From positions 1-5,893 of the forward strand of contig DAHWFG010000447.1 in NCBI GenBank assembly GCA_027325115.1: 5,893 nt of DNA, given 5' to 3'. Below the pieces are notes generated by a model, which saw nothing but the letters and a program-made list of their open reading frames with translations, did no database searches and had not been told where the DNA came from. How positions within the stretch are numbered: position 1 is the first letter of the stretch; every line of letters begins with the position of its first letter. A program made the translations under genes and the position numbers. Of the stretch, positions 1 to 5,893 are shown piece by piece. Source of the DNA: JAKBCQ01 sp021807585. Its GTDB lineage: Bacteria > Planctomycetota > Planctomycetia > Isosphaerales > Isosphaeraceae.

Positions 1-59
1 ATCGAACGAGAAATCAATCGATTCCTTCGAGAAAATCACGAATCGGCTTCGTCGCATCC

Positions 60-64
60 AGGAG
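60..64 (+). promoter_or_regulatory. Shine-Dalgarno sequence of the sigma factor gene
   Basis: AGGAG lies 10 bases before the ATG at 75. It is the only strong Shine-Dalgarno match in front of any gene in the window. It matters for the start choice because the frame stays open back to the window edge, with no upstream stop codon. The ribosome site and the expected short N-terminus of the family both favour the ATG at 75 over an upstream start. A second in-frame ATG at 87 is possible but is less well spaced. I saw no convincing promoter in bases 1-59. Confidence 0.6.
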
Positions 65-74
65 TCCGCATCAT

Positions 75-863
75 ATGCCCGCGCGCATGATAGGTCGCGA
101 GAATGATTCTCCCTCGCCCCTGCAAATTTATCTTCACGATATCAACGACACGCCTTTATTGACCGCCGGCGAGGAGCACGAGCTTGCTCGTCGCGTCTCT
201 CTTGGCGATCAGTACGCGCGCGAGCATATGGTGAAGGCGAATCTCAGACTCGTCGTCAACATCGCCCGCGGTTACCTTGGCAAAGGGCTCAGCCTCGAAG
301 ACCTCATCGAGGAGGGAAACCTCGGCCTGATGCGCGCCGTCGAAGGCTTTGACGGCATGATGGAAACCCGCTTCAGCACCTACGCGAGCTATTGGATCAA
401 ACAATCGATCCGCCGCGCCGTGATGAATAACGGCCGTCCGATTCGCCTCCCCGCTTATATGGTGAATCTCCTTTCAAAATGGAAGCGAGTTACGGTTTGC
501 CTTACCGATCGCCTGGGACGCGCGCCCACGCCCGAGGAAGTCGGCAAGGCGCTTCGACTTTCCAAGAAGAAGGTCGGCATCGTCGCCAAGGCGATCGAGG
601 CGAACAATCTCACGCCCCATCCTGAATGCTGGGATGAAGACGGATTTGTGATCGACGAATTCTTGACCGATAACCGCGGCAAATCTCCCGACGACGCGCT
701 CGTTGAAGCCGACGACCTCGAACGAATCCTCGGCTGCATCGACGCCCTCGACGAACGCGAGGCGACCGTCGTCCGCATGCGATTCGGCCTCGACCCGTAC
801 GTCCCGATGACTCTGCGGGAAGTCGGCGAAAACCTCGGCCTCACCCGCGAACGAGTTCGCTAG
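75..863 (+). CDS. RpoD-like (group-2) sigma-70 family RNA polymerase sigma factor, cut by an in-frame TAG in region 4.2
   Basis: This encodes a sigma factor that would direct core RNA polymerase to promoters in the cytoplasm. The 262 residues before the stop show region 1.2 (about 13-45, SPLQIYLHDI and ELARR), region 2 (about 50-127, with LRLVVNIARGYLGKGLSLEDL, core binding, and TRFSTYASYWIKQSIRR, the -10 melting region), region 3 (about 130-205) and region 4 (about 208-262, DEREATVVRMRFGLD then LGLTRERVR). The pattern matches group-2 sigma factors frequent in planctomycetes. An intact relative reads RVRQ(I/L)E here; this gene has RVR, TAG, LE. One C-to-T change in a CAG codon explains it. 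The missing glutamine corresponds to E. coli RpoD Gln589, a -35 element contact. The encoded product would lose the end of the recognition helix. Arginine codons are mostly CGC, unlike the neighbouring cluster. The gene may be a recent pseudogene, be read through, or carry a sequence error. Confidence 0.9.
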   Translation: MPARMIGRENDSPSPLQIYLHDINDTPLLTAGEEHELARRVSLGDQYAREHMVKANLRLVVNIARGYLGKGLSLEDLIEEGNLGLMRAVEGFDGMMETRFSTYASYWIKQSIRRAVMNNGRPIRLPAYMVNLLSKWKRVTVCLTDRLGRAPTPEEVGKALRLSKKKVGIVAKAIEANNLTPHPECWDEDGFVIDEFLTDNRGKSPDDALVEADDLERILGCIDALDEREATVVRMRFGLDPYVPMTLREVGENLGLTRERVR

Positions 864-971
864 CTCGAAAGCCAGGCGATCGCCAAGCTGATGTCGACCC
901 TCGGATCCGACGAGCCCGACGACAATCCCAGACGCCCCGCCGGCCGAGCCCAGACGCGCCGCCGCGAGTGA
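864..971 (+). pseudogene. C-terminal remainder of the sigma factor, in frame after the amber codon
   Basis: In the same frame as the upstream sigma gene, 35 codons follow the TAG and end at TGA (969-971). They begin LESQAIAKLMSTL, the normal continuation of sigma region 4.2 after the recognition helix (E. coli RpoD has IEAKALRKL at this point). They then run into an acidic stretch (SDEPDD) and an arginine-rich end (RRPAGRAQTRRRE). The frame is undamaged, with no second stop or indel, so the lesion is a single codon. With readthrough the protein would be 298 residues. The tail beyond region 4.2 is about 22 residues and is not part of the conserved domain. I see no separate ribosome site for translating this piece alone. 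Confidence 0.8.
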
Positions 972-988
972 TTCCAATCGGTCGAATC

Positions 989-1012
989 ACAAATAATAGC
1001 AACAAATAATAG
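989..1012. repeat. 11-bp direct repeat in the AT-rich convergent gap
   Basis: The unit ACAAATAATAG occurs at 989-999 and again at 1002-1012, a period of 13 bases. The stretch is the most AT-rich in the window. On the minus strand it reads as two TATTATTTGT blocks directly after the terminator-like stem, so it probably supplies the U-rich tract of that terminator. An operator role is possible but nothing else supports it. Confidence 0.7.
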
Positions 1013-1061
1013 AATAAGCGATCGTTTGGCGAACAGTTTCCGTTCATATGATCGCTTATTC
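989..1061 (-). terminator. Probable intrinsic terminator of the minus-strand cluster
   Basis: A perfect 12-bp inverted repeat pairs GAATAAGCGATC (1012-1023) with GATCGCTTATTC (1050-1061). One G-T and one T-A pair extend it inward to 14 bp. The roughly 22-base loop contains GAAC/GTTC arms (1031-1034, 1042-1045) that could form an inner stem. Read on the minus strand, the stem starts within the TGA stop of the DUF1501 gene and is followed by a T-rich tract (TATTATTTGT twice). This is the layout of a rho-independent terminator for that strand. On the plus strand the stem is followed by a mixed sequence, so it is a weaker terminator for the sigma gene. The stem is fairly AT-rich, which lowers certainty. 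Confidence 0.6.
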
Positions 1062-2406
1062 AATCAAAGAATTTATCAATCGTTTTGCCGTCGCGGAACG
1101 GGACGATCGGTCTGCTTGTGGCGGAAGCGACAGCGGCGTGGGGATCGATCCCGAACGCCGAGACGATTGTCGCGGCGAGATCGTCGGGCGAGCACGCGTC
1201 ACGCGTCGGCGCCGAGCACCGGGCGTCGGTGGCGCCGTGAACGTAACCACGCCGAAAACCGCCCCCCGCGAGTAGAACGCTCATCGTCCTCGACCAGTGA
1301 TCGCGCCCCGCCGACGCGTTGACGATCGGCGTTCGGCCGAATTCCCCCAGGCAATAGATCAACGTATCATCGAGCAATCCTCGCGATTCCAGATCGAGTA
1401 CGAGAGCCGAGAGAGCGCGATCGATCGTCGGCAGGAGAATCGTTCGAAGCGCCTCGAAGTTCGCCGTGTGCGTGTCCCAACCCCCGAATCCGAGCGTTAC
1501 AAACCGCGCGCCGGCCTCGATCAACCGCCGCGCCGCGAGAGCCCCGCGACCGAGTTCGGTCGAACCATAACGTTCAAGTGTACTTGGATTTTCATTCGAT
1601 AAATCGATTGCGCGGCGGACGCGATCGGACCTGAGGATATCGATCGCCCGGCGCTGAAAATCGCTCAAACCCGAACCGATATCGGACTCGTCGAGCCCCT
1701 TCAAGCCGCGATCAAATCGTTTGAGCAACCGCTCGCGATCGCCGAGCACGCTCAGCGAAAAATCGGTCGGTAACGAATTCCCTTGCGCTCGCAGCGCATT
1801 TCTCAAAGGAGAGCCCTCGATCGCGAACGCTCCCGCGGCCGATCCCAGATAACCCGCCGAAGCGATCACTCCATCTTTAAGTTGGTTCATAACGATATAA
1901 GGAGGTATTCCCGATCGAGGACCGACGATTTGGGAGGTCAACGCGCCGATCGCGGGATGTTCGATCGCTTGCGACGGTCGATTCCCCGTCGCGATGTAAA
2001 CCGAGCCGACGTCGTGCGCGGTGATCTCGTGGGTCAACGAACGGATCAGGGTGAACCGATCGAGCGTGCGCGCCAGTTGAGGAAGGTGTTCGCAAACTCG
2101 TACCCCCGGAATCGCCGACGCGATTGTCGTAAAATCGCCTCGAATCGATTCGGGCGCATGGGGCTTGGGATCCCACATGTCGATCGTCGAGGGGCCTCCA
2201 GAAAGCCAGATCAAGATCGCCGACCCGCAACGTCGAGCGGGAGCGACCGATTCGATCGCGGCGAACCCGCTCGAAGGCGCTCGATCGAACGATCCCAACC
2301 CGAGCAATCCCGCAGCTCCGATTCTTAAAAAATCGCGCCGAGGAAACCGTGAAATATCAGACATATTAAGAAAATTCATTGATGATTTTCCCGCTACGTA
2401 TCGCAT
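1060..2406 (-). CDS. DUF1501 domain protein with a twin-arginine signal
   Basis: This is a 448-residue exported protein of the DUF1501 family, whose biochemical role is not established; the family is thought to be related to the alkaline phosphatase-like fold. A Tat-type signal is visible at residues 20-38 (SRFPRRDFLRIG followed by AAGLLGLG). Family motifs follow: LIWLSGGPSTIDMWDPKP (65-82), FTLIRSLTHEITAHD (118-132), GFGGWDTH (306-313), CLGEFGRTP (352-360), GRDHW (367-371) and LLAGGG (378-383). The length is normal and the gene is intact, ending in TGA at 1060-1062. The start is uncertain. ATG at 2406 is the longest choice but has no ribosome site; ATG at 2379 has a weak GGGA upstream; ATG at 2364 gives the shortest and most typical Tat leader. 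The gene sits 32 bp after the DUF1549/DUF1553 gene on the same strand. These two families are often paired in planctomycetes, which suggests they act together. Arginine codons are mostly CGA and serine codons mostly TCG. Confidence 0.92.
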   Translation of the reverse strand: MRYVAGKSSMNFLNMSDISRFPRRDFLRIGAAGLLGLGSFDRAPSSGFAAIESVAPARRCGSAILIWLSGGPSTIDMWDPKPHAPESIRGDFTTIASAIPGVRVCEHLPQLARTLDRFTLIRSLTHEITAHDVGSVYIATGNRPSQAIEHPAIGALTSQIVGPRSGIPPYIVMNQLKDGVIASAGYLGSAAGAFAIEGSPLRNALRAQGNSLPTDFSLSVLGDRERLLKRFDRGLKGLDESDIGSGLSDFQRRAIDILRSDRVRRAIDLSNENPSTLERYGSTELGRGALAARRLIEAGARFVTLGFGGWDTHTANFEALRTILLPTIDRALSALVLDLESRGLLDDTLIYCLGEFGRTPIVNASAGRDHWSRTMSVLLAGGGFRRGYVHGATDARCSAPTRDACSPDDLAATIVSAFGIDPHAAVASATSRPIVPFRDGKTIDKFFD

Positions 2407-2438
2407 TCAATTTCGAAGAATACTAAGATATAAGTAAA

Positions 2439-4877
2439 TCAATGATTCATGAAGAATTCGCGCGCGTTGAGCAGCGCCCAAAATATGTCGACGAACGCGG
2501 CGCGGCGATCGTTTTTCCGTTCGATCGCTTCGACCGCGGCTCGTTTCTCGTCGGTCGAGGGGAACCGCGAAAACGTCGCGAGAAAGAGTTCGTCGATCGC
2601 TTGATCGTCGCCGGCGCCGGAATCCAACAGTTTCGCGAGTCGACCCGTTTTCATCCGATCCAAGATCGCGGGCTCGGTCATCAGATAAAGCGTTTGCGCG
2701 ATCGCGGCTGCGTTCGATCGTTCGCACTCGCACGTCGTTTTCCGATCGGGTCGACCGAGCGTACGAAACGCCCGCGCGATTCCCTCGTTTTTCGGCCGAT
2801 TCGTCGCGACCTCGATCGCACGCGATCCCTCGGGAGCGTCGCCGTCGAATTCGAACGCCTTCCCGGTCGCGTCGGCGATCATGTCCAACACCGCCTCCGC
2901 GGGAGGCCGGCGCGGAATCGCGTGCGAAAAATCGTTCCGATCGAACCGATTCGAATCGTTTGGAATCGACGAAAGCGAGTACGTCCGCGAGGTCAGTATC
3001 GTTCGCTCAAGCTTCAGAATATTATAATGATCATTCGAGAATTTCTTTGCCAAGGCGTCGAGCAGTCGTTCGTTCGAGGGGGGATTCGACGCCGAGAAGC
3101 CGTCGACGGGATCGACGAGGCCGACGCCGAAATAATACGCCCACACGCGATTGACGAAATTCCGCGCGAAGAACGGATTCGAGGGATCGACCAACCGATC
3201 GCAAAACGCTTGACGGATGTCGCGGGGACCGGATAAATCGGCGCCGCCGAGAGCGCGAGGAGCGAGCCGCGCGTCGGTATCGGGATCGGCGAGCGCCGAT
3301 TCGCCGTCGTCCGATAAAAAGACCTCGCGGATCGCGGGAGTCGGCGGCAAAGCCCCGTCGGCGCTTCGCGCTCGAAGCCGTTCAAGCAACCCGCCGAACG
3401 CGATATCGGCCTCGATCGATCGACCCGTGCGCACCTGCGCGAAAATATTTGCAAACGCTCGATAATCGCGCCTCGTCCAACGATCAAACGGATGCCGATG
3501 ACATTGCGCGCATGCGATTCGCACTCCCAGAAACGACGACGCGATCAGCTCGGCGGCGGGTTCGATCGCGATCGCTCCGTTCGTCGAATTTCTCATCCAG
3601 AACAGGTCGAGTTCGGGCTTGGTCGCGAAATCGTTCGGTTCGTTTCGTCTGAGCGCCGAAACCCGCTTCGTTTCGTCCTCAACCCACTTGTTAACGTCGT
3701 CTTCGCCGCGGCTCGTCGCGCATAGGACGCCGCGCACGATTTGATCGTACGGAGTTCCCGCGGCGATCCGATGCCGAAACCAATCGCGCCAGACCCTCGC
3801 GTAAGCTTGGGCGAGATCGGGCTGCACCTCGAGTTTCTCGACGTCGAGCGCCGTCATATCGCAAAACCGCGACGCCCATAAATCGGCATGCATTGGATGA
3901 TATAGCAACTCGTCGACCTTCGCCGAGCGTTTGTTCGGCGATTCGTCGGCCAAAAACGCGCGGACGTCTTTGGGCGAGGGGAGCGATCCGGTCGCGTCGA
4001 TCGTAATTCGCCTAAGGAATTCACAATCGCTCGCGGGCGCCGACGGTTCGATCCTCAGCTTGCGCAGCCGCTCCGCGACCTCGCGATCGACGATATTCTC
4101 GGATTCAAACAACAAGGGATCTGAATTCAAAAAGGATTTTGATCGCGCGACTCGGCGATCGCCTCGATCGTCGGTCGAGGGGACGATGACGCGGGCCCAT
4201 GCGAACGCCCCGCGATACGAGACGACGACCGCGCACGATCCCGCGTCCTTCGCGACGACTCGCCCCGTCGCGTCGATCTCGGCGACCGATTCGTTTTTGA
4301 CCTGAAAGACGCAAAACCGAGAGACGTCCTCGCGCGATCCGTCTTCAAATTCGACCGCGACGCGCAGGCGAATCGATTCTCCCTTTCGTTCAAATACATG
4401 TTCGCCAGGACTGATATCAATCTTTTTAACCGTTCCGACGCCCGGGCTTCGCTTCGCTCCCTGGGCGATCCATGATCGTATCACACGATATTCCCACGAG
4501 TTTTTCTCGATACGTCGACCCCCCTCGTGGGGGACGATCGCCGCGGCTTTGCGCAAGATGAGGCTTCGATCGGGGTCGACGAGATCGACCCTCCTTCCTC
4601 CCGAGTCTCGTGTGATCGCGTGGTAATCGCGTTCGGGGTCCTGACCGAAGAGAGCGAGCTTGAATCCTCCGCGTCCCTGGAACGATCCGTGGCAAGCCCC
4701 CGTCGAACACCCCAGCCGATTCAATAGCCCGGCGACGTGCCTCTCGAAATCGACTCGGTCGATCTCCGTGACTTCGCCGTCCGACGCGCGCTCCGATCGA
4801 GCCGAAACGACCGTCGCGAGGCACACGACCGAGCAATAAATGAGAACAAGTGATAAGAGAAATCTTGGATTCATCAT
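2439..4877 (-). CDS. Secreted Big_2 / DUF1549 / DUF1553 protein (planctomycete cytochrome c-like)
   Basis: This is an 812-residue protein of a family largely known from planctomycetes and relatives, of unknown function. A Sec signal peptide covers about residues 1-26 (basic start, hydrophobic 6-24, likely cleavage after VSA). There is no lipobox. Next comes a conserved N-terminal motif, GCSTGACHG (56-64), with C57 and C62-H63 in C-x4-C-H spacing. A bacterial Ig-like Big_2 domain follows at about 151-233. DUF1549 spans about 262-485 and includes ACAQCHRHPFDRW (455-467), a canonical C-x2-C-H. DUF1553 spans about 553-812 and includes NFVNRVWAYYFG (573-584), RRPPAEAVLDMI (656-667) and TLGRPDRKTTCECERS (706-721). 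Family knowledge suggests c-type heme binding, but it is not shown. The frame is intact. Two ATGs open it (4875-4877 and 4872-4874), neither with a clear ribosome site. It lies 40 bp after the upstream gene's stop and 32 bp before the DUF1501 gene. Confidence 0.93.
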   Translation of the reverse strand: MMNPRFLLSLVLIYCSVVCLATVVSARSERASDGEVTEIDRVDFERHVAGLLNRLGCSTGACHGSFQGRGGFKLALFGQDPERDYHAITRDSGGRRVDLVDPDRSLILRKAAAIVPHEGGRRIEKNSWEYRVIRSWIAQGAKRSPGVGTVKKIDISPGEHVFERKGESIRLRVAVEFEDGSREDVSRFCVFQVKNESVAEIDATGRVVAKDAGSCAVVVSYRGAFAWARVIVPSTDDRGDRRVARSKSFLNSDPLLFESENIVDREVAERLRKLRIEPSAPASDCEFLRRITIDATGSLPSPKDVRAFLADESPNKRSAKVDELLYHPMHADLWASRFCDMTALDVEKLEVQPDLAQAYARVWRDWFRHRIAAGTPYDQIVRGVLCATSRGEDDVNKWVEDETKRVSALRRNEPNDFATKPELDLFWMRNSTNGAIAIEPAAELIASSFLGVRIACAQCHRHPFDRWTRRDYRAFANIFAQVRTGRSIEADIAFGGLLERLRARSADGALPPTPAIREVFLSDDGESALADPDTDARLAPRALGGADLSGPRDIRQAFCDRLVDPSNPFFARNFVNRVWAYYFGVGLVDPVDGFSASNPPSNERLLDALAKKFSNDHYNILKLERTILTSRTYSLSSIPNDSNRFDRNDFSHAIPRRPPAEAVLDMIADATGKAFEFDGDAPEGSRAIEVATNRPKNEGIARAFRTLGRPDRKTTCECERSNAAAIAQTLYLMTEPAILDRMKTGRLAKLLDSGAGDDQAIDELFLATFSRFPSTDEKRAAVEAIERKNDRRAAFVDIFWALLNAREFFMNH

Positions 4878-4917
4878 GAAAAACTCGATCGGAACCGATA
4901 CGAGAGCGATTCTCCGC
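4878..4917 (-). other. Intergenic spacer in the minus-strand cluster
   Basis: This 40-bp gap lies between the carboxypeptidase-regulatory-like gene and the DUF1549/DUF1553 gene. It holds no clear promoter or ribosome site. A short inverted repeat (ATCGG, 2-base spacer, CCGAT, at 4888-4899) is followed on the minus strand by a run of five T, but its loop is too small for a normal terminator. The short spacing favours cotranscription. Confidence 0.5.
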
Positions 4918-5893
4918 TTACGGTCGTTTTTTCCTCTCCAGAACGAATTCGATCTCGCGTTTTTCCCCCGCCTTGAGGTTCACGGTTTGGGACGCGGGAT
5001 CGTAACCTTGGGCCGCAGCCTTTAAGACGAGGTCGGTATCTTCAAAAATCCTAAACCGAGACCGATATCTTCCGGCGCCGATTTTTTCGAACGAGTCGAT
5101 ATGATACCCGGACTTACTCGGAATATCGAATTGTGTGGGAATATTTGATTGAACCGAATAGTCGGCGAAGAGATCCAAACTCTTGGGTACGAGATCGTCG
5201 ACGGTTCTCACTTTCACGATCAAATCGGGAGCGGGAGAGACGACGATCTCGAAATCGAGAACGTCTTTATCGATCGTTCCCAAGTCGATCTTGGGTAAAA
5301 AAAGATATGTATAAGCCTTGCGTTTTCCGGTCCGATATTTGATATTACTATGCATATTAGCAAATATCATCAAAGAAGCGTTTTGGATTCCGTGGGGAAT
5401 GCGAGCCTTGAATGAACCGTCGGGGAAATCGCCGAGATGAACGTTCCACGCCGATCCTGAAAAGTTTCCGATAATCGAAACATTGAGATGATTCGAATAA
5501 TCGCCGGATTTTTCGGGGAACGTGAACTTTCCTGAAACGACGACGCTTGGAACGGGTCGGATCGTCACGCGATGTTCGGTTTCGTCGCGGCGAACGATCA
5601 TTTTGAGCGGGACATAAGCCGCCGGCAATGGTGCGACGACGATACGAGGAACCATGGGGGTATTCGGCGCCACGGTTAAATAGTAGACGCCCGCGACGAT
5701 CGGGAGCGAAGTGAACGATCCTTGTCGGTCGGTAACGACGACGTCTTCTTGGGAGGATATAAAGACTTCGTCAGGGGATTGAGACGGATGGACGAGGACG
5801 TCCGCGACGGGTTTACCTTCGTCGTCGACGACCGTTCCGACGATCCTCACGCCCCGTTCGAGATGAAAGACGCCGAGATCGCCGCGCCGATCG
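4918..5893 (-). CDS. Carboxypeptidase regulatory-like domain protein, 5' end outside the window
   Basis: At least 324 residues are encoded and the gene ends in TAA at 4918-4920. A GTG at 5848-5850 could serve as a start, but the frame stays open to the window edge. The residues before it (GDLGVFHLERG) read as the last strand of a preceding repeat, so the gene very probably extends further. From the GTG, the first about 90 residues form a CarbopepD_reg-like beta-sandwich: VGTVVDDEGKPVADVLV, then TDRQGSFTSLPIVAG and YYLTVAP. The middle part is beta-rich and not recognised. The C-terminus (AAAQGYDPASQTVNL, then AGEKREIEFVLERKKRP) resembles the end of another such module. I see no cysteine and no catalytic motif in the visible part. 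Proteins like this are usually extracellular adhesion or scaffold modules; that role is inferred. It leads into the DUF1549/DUF1553 gene after 40 bp and is probably in the same operon. Fewer CGATCG sites occur here than in the two DUF genes. Confidence 0.8.
   Translation of the reverse strand, partial: DRRGDLGVFHLERGVRIVGTVVDDEGKPVADVLVHPSQSPDEVFISSQEDVVVTDRQGSFTSLPIVAGVYYLTVAPNTPMVPRIVVAPLPAAYVPLKMIVRRDETEHRVTIRPVPSVVVSGKFTFPEKSGDYSNHLNVSIIGNFSGSAWNVHLGDFPDGSFKARIPHGIQNASLMIFANMHSNIKYRTGKRKAYTYLFLPKIDLGTIDKDVLDFEIVVSPAPDLIVKVRTVDDLVPKSLDLFADYSVQSNIPTQFDIPSKSGYHIDSFEKIGAGRYRSRFRIFEDTDLVLKAAAQGYDPASQTVNLKAGEKREIEFVLERKKRP

Larger units (their letters stand above)
1060..5893 (-). other. Putative three-gene operon of exported proteins
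   Basis: Three minus-strand genes follow one another with gaps of about 40 and 32 bp and no obvious internal terminator, and a terminator-like stem overlaps the last stop codon. The order is CarbopepD_reg-like protein, Big_2/DUF1549/DUF1553 protein, DUF1501 protein. The last two carry Sec and Tat signals; the first is cut by the window edge, so its signal is not visible. The promoter must lie beyond base 5893 or inside the first gene. That the products act together at the cell envelope is inferred from layout and from the frequent pairing of DUF1549/DUF1553 with DUF1501 genes. Confidence 0.6.

Noticed and set aside
1..74. Upstream in-frame extension of the sigma factor
   Set aside because: No stop codon interrupts the frame back to base 3, but the translation has no sigma-like content, and AGGAG sits correctly for the ATG at 75, where the family normally starts.
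474..977. Minus-strand open frame (167 codons) opposite the sigma factor gene
   Set aside because: It is antisense to a clear sigma-70 factor and has no recognisable domain or ribosome site. It is a composition shadow.
1783..2328. Plus-strand open frame (181 codons) opposite the DUF1501 gene
   Set aside because: It is low-complexity and Arg/Ser/Asp-rich, which is the antisense reading of a CGATCG-rich gene. It has no family motif.
2442..3236. Long plus-strand open frame (264 codons) opposite the DUF1549/DUF1553 gene
   Set aside because: Its translation is arginine-rich with no recognisable domain, and it lies wholly antisense to a well-supported gene. The CGA/TCG/GATC-rich composition leaves few stop codons in any frame, so such shadows are expected.
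1420..3427. CGATCGATCG runs as a CRISPR or iteron-like repeat array
   Set aside because: The sites are short, irregularly spaced, and lie inside intact conserved coding sequence. There are no uniform repeats or spacers.
4888..4899. Short inverted repeat followed by five T on the minus strand, a possible terminator between cluster genes
   Set aside because: The arms are 5 bp with a 2-base spacer, too tight a loop for a stable hairpin, and the genes are spaced as in an operon.

Overview
The window looks like chromosome of a planctomycete (Planctomycetota). Two of its four genes belong to families that are strongly expanded in that phylum: a DUF1501 protein and a DUF1549/DUF1553 'planctomycete cytochrome c-like' protein. 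The sigma factor at the left end also resembles the RpoD-like group-2 sigma factors common in Isosphaera/Gemmata-type planctomycetes. This assignment rests on protein motifs recognised by eye; no search was run.

Layout. Bases 1-74 are a leader with a good ribosome binding site (AGGAG). Bases 75-863 (+) encode a sigma-70 family factor with regions 1.2, 2, 3 and most of 4. The reading frame is cut by an in-frame TAG (861-863) in the recognition helix of region 4.2, exactly where the family has a conserved glutamine. The frame then continues undamaged for 35 more codons to TGA at 969-971. A short AT-rich gap (972-1059) separates this gene from a convergent block. The gap holds an 11-bp direct repeat and one arm of a 12-bp inverted repeat that looks like a terminator for the minus-strand genes.

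Bases 1060-5893 are a minus-strand cluster that looks like an operon, transcribed right to left with gaps of about 40 and 32 bp. It encodes a protein with carboxypeptidase-regulatory-like beta-sandwich domains (5' end outside the window), then a secreted Big_2/DUF1549/DUF1553 protein with two cytochrome c-like cysteine motifs, then a DUF1501 protein with a twin-arginine signal. All the products that can be judged look exported. DUF1549/DUF1553 and DUF1501 genes are commonly neighbours in planctomycetes, but their biochemical role is not established, and I do not assign one.

The main points of interest are the amber codon inside the sigma factor's DNA-recognition helix, a striking excess of the palindrome CGATCG in the DUF genes, and a codon-usage contrast between the sigma gene and the cluster. 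I see no tRNA, rRNA, CRISPR array, insertion sequence or riboswitch, and no clear evidence of an undescribed system.
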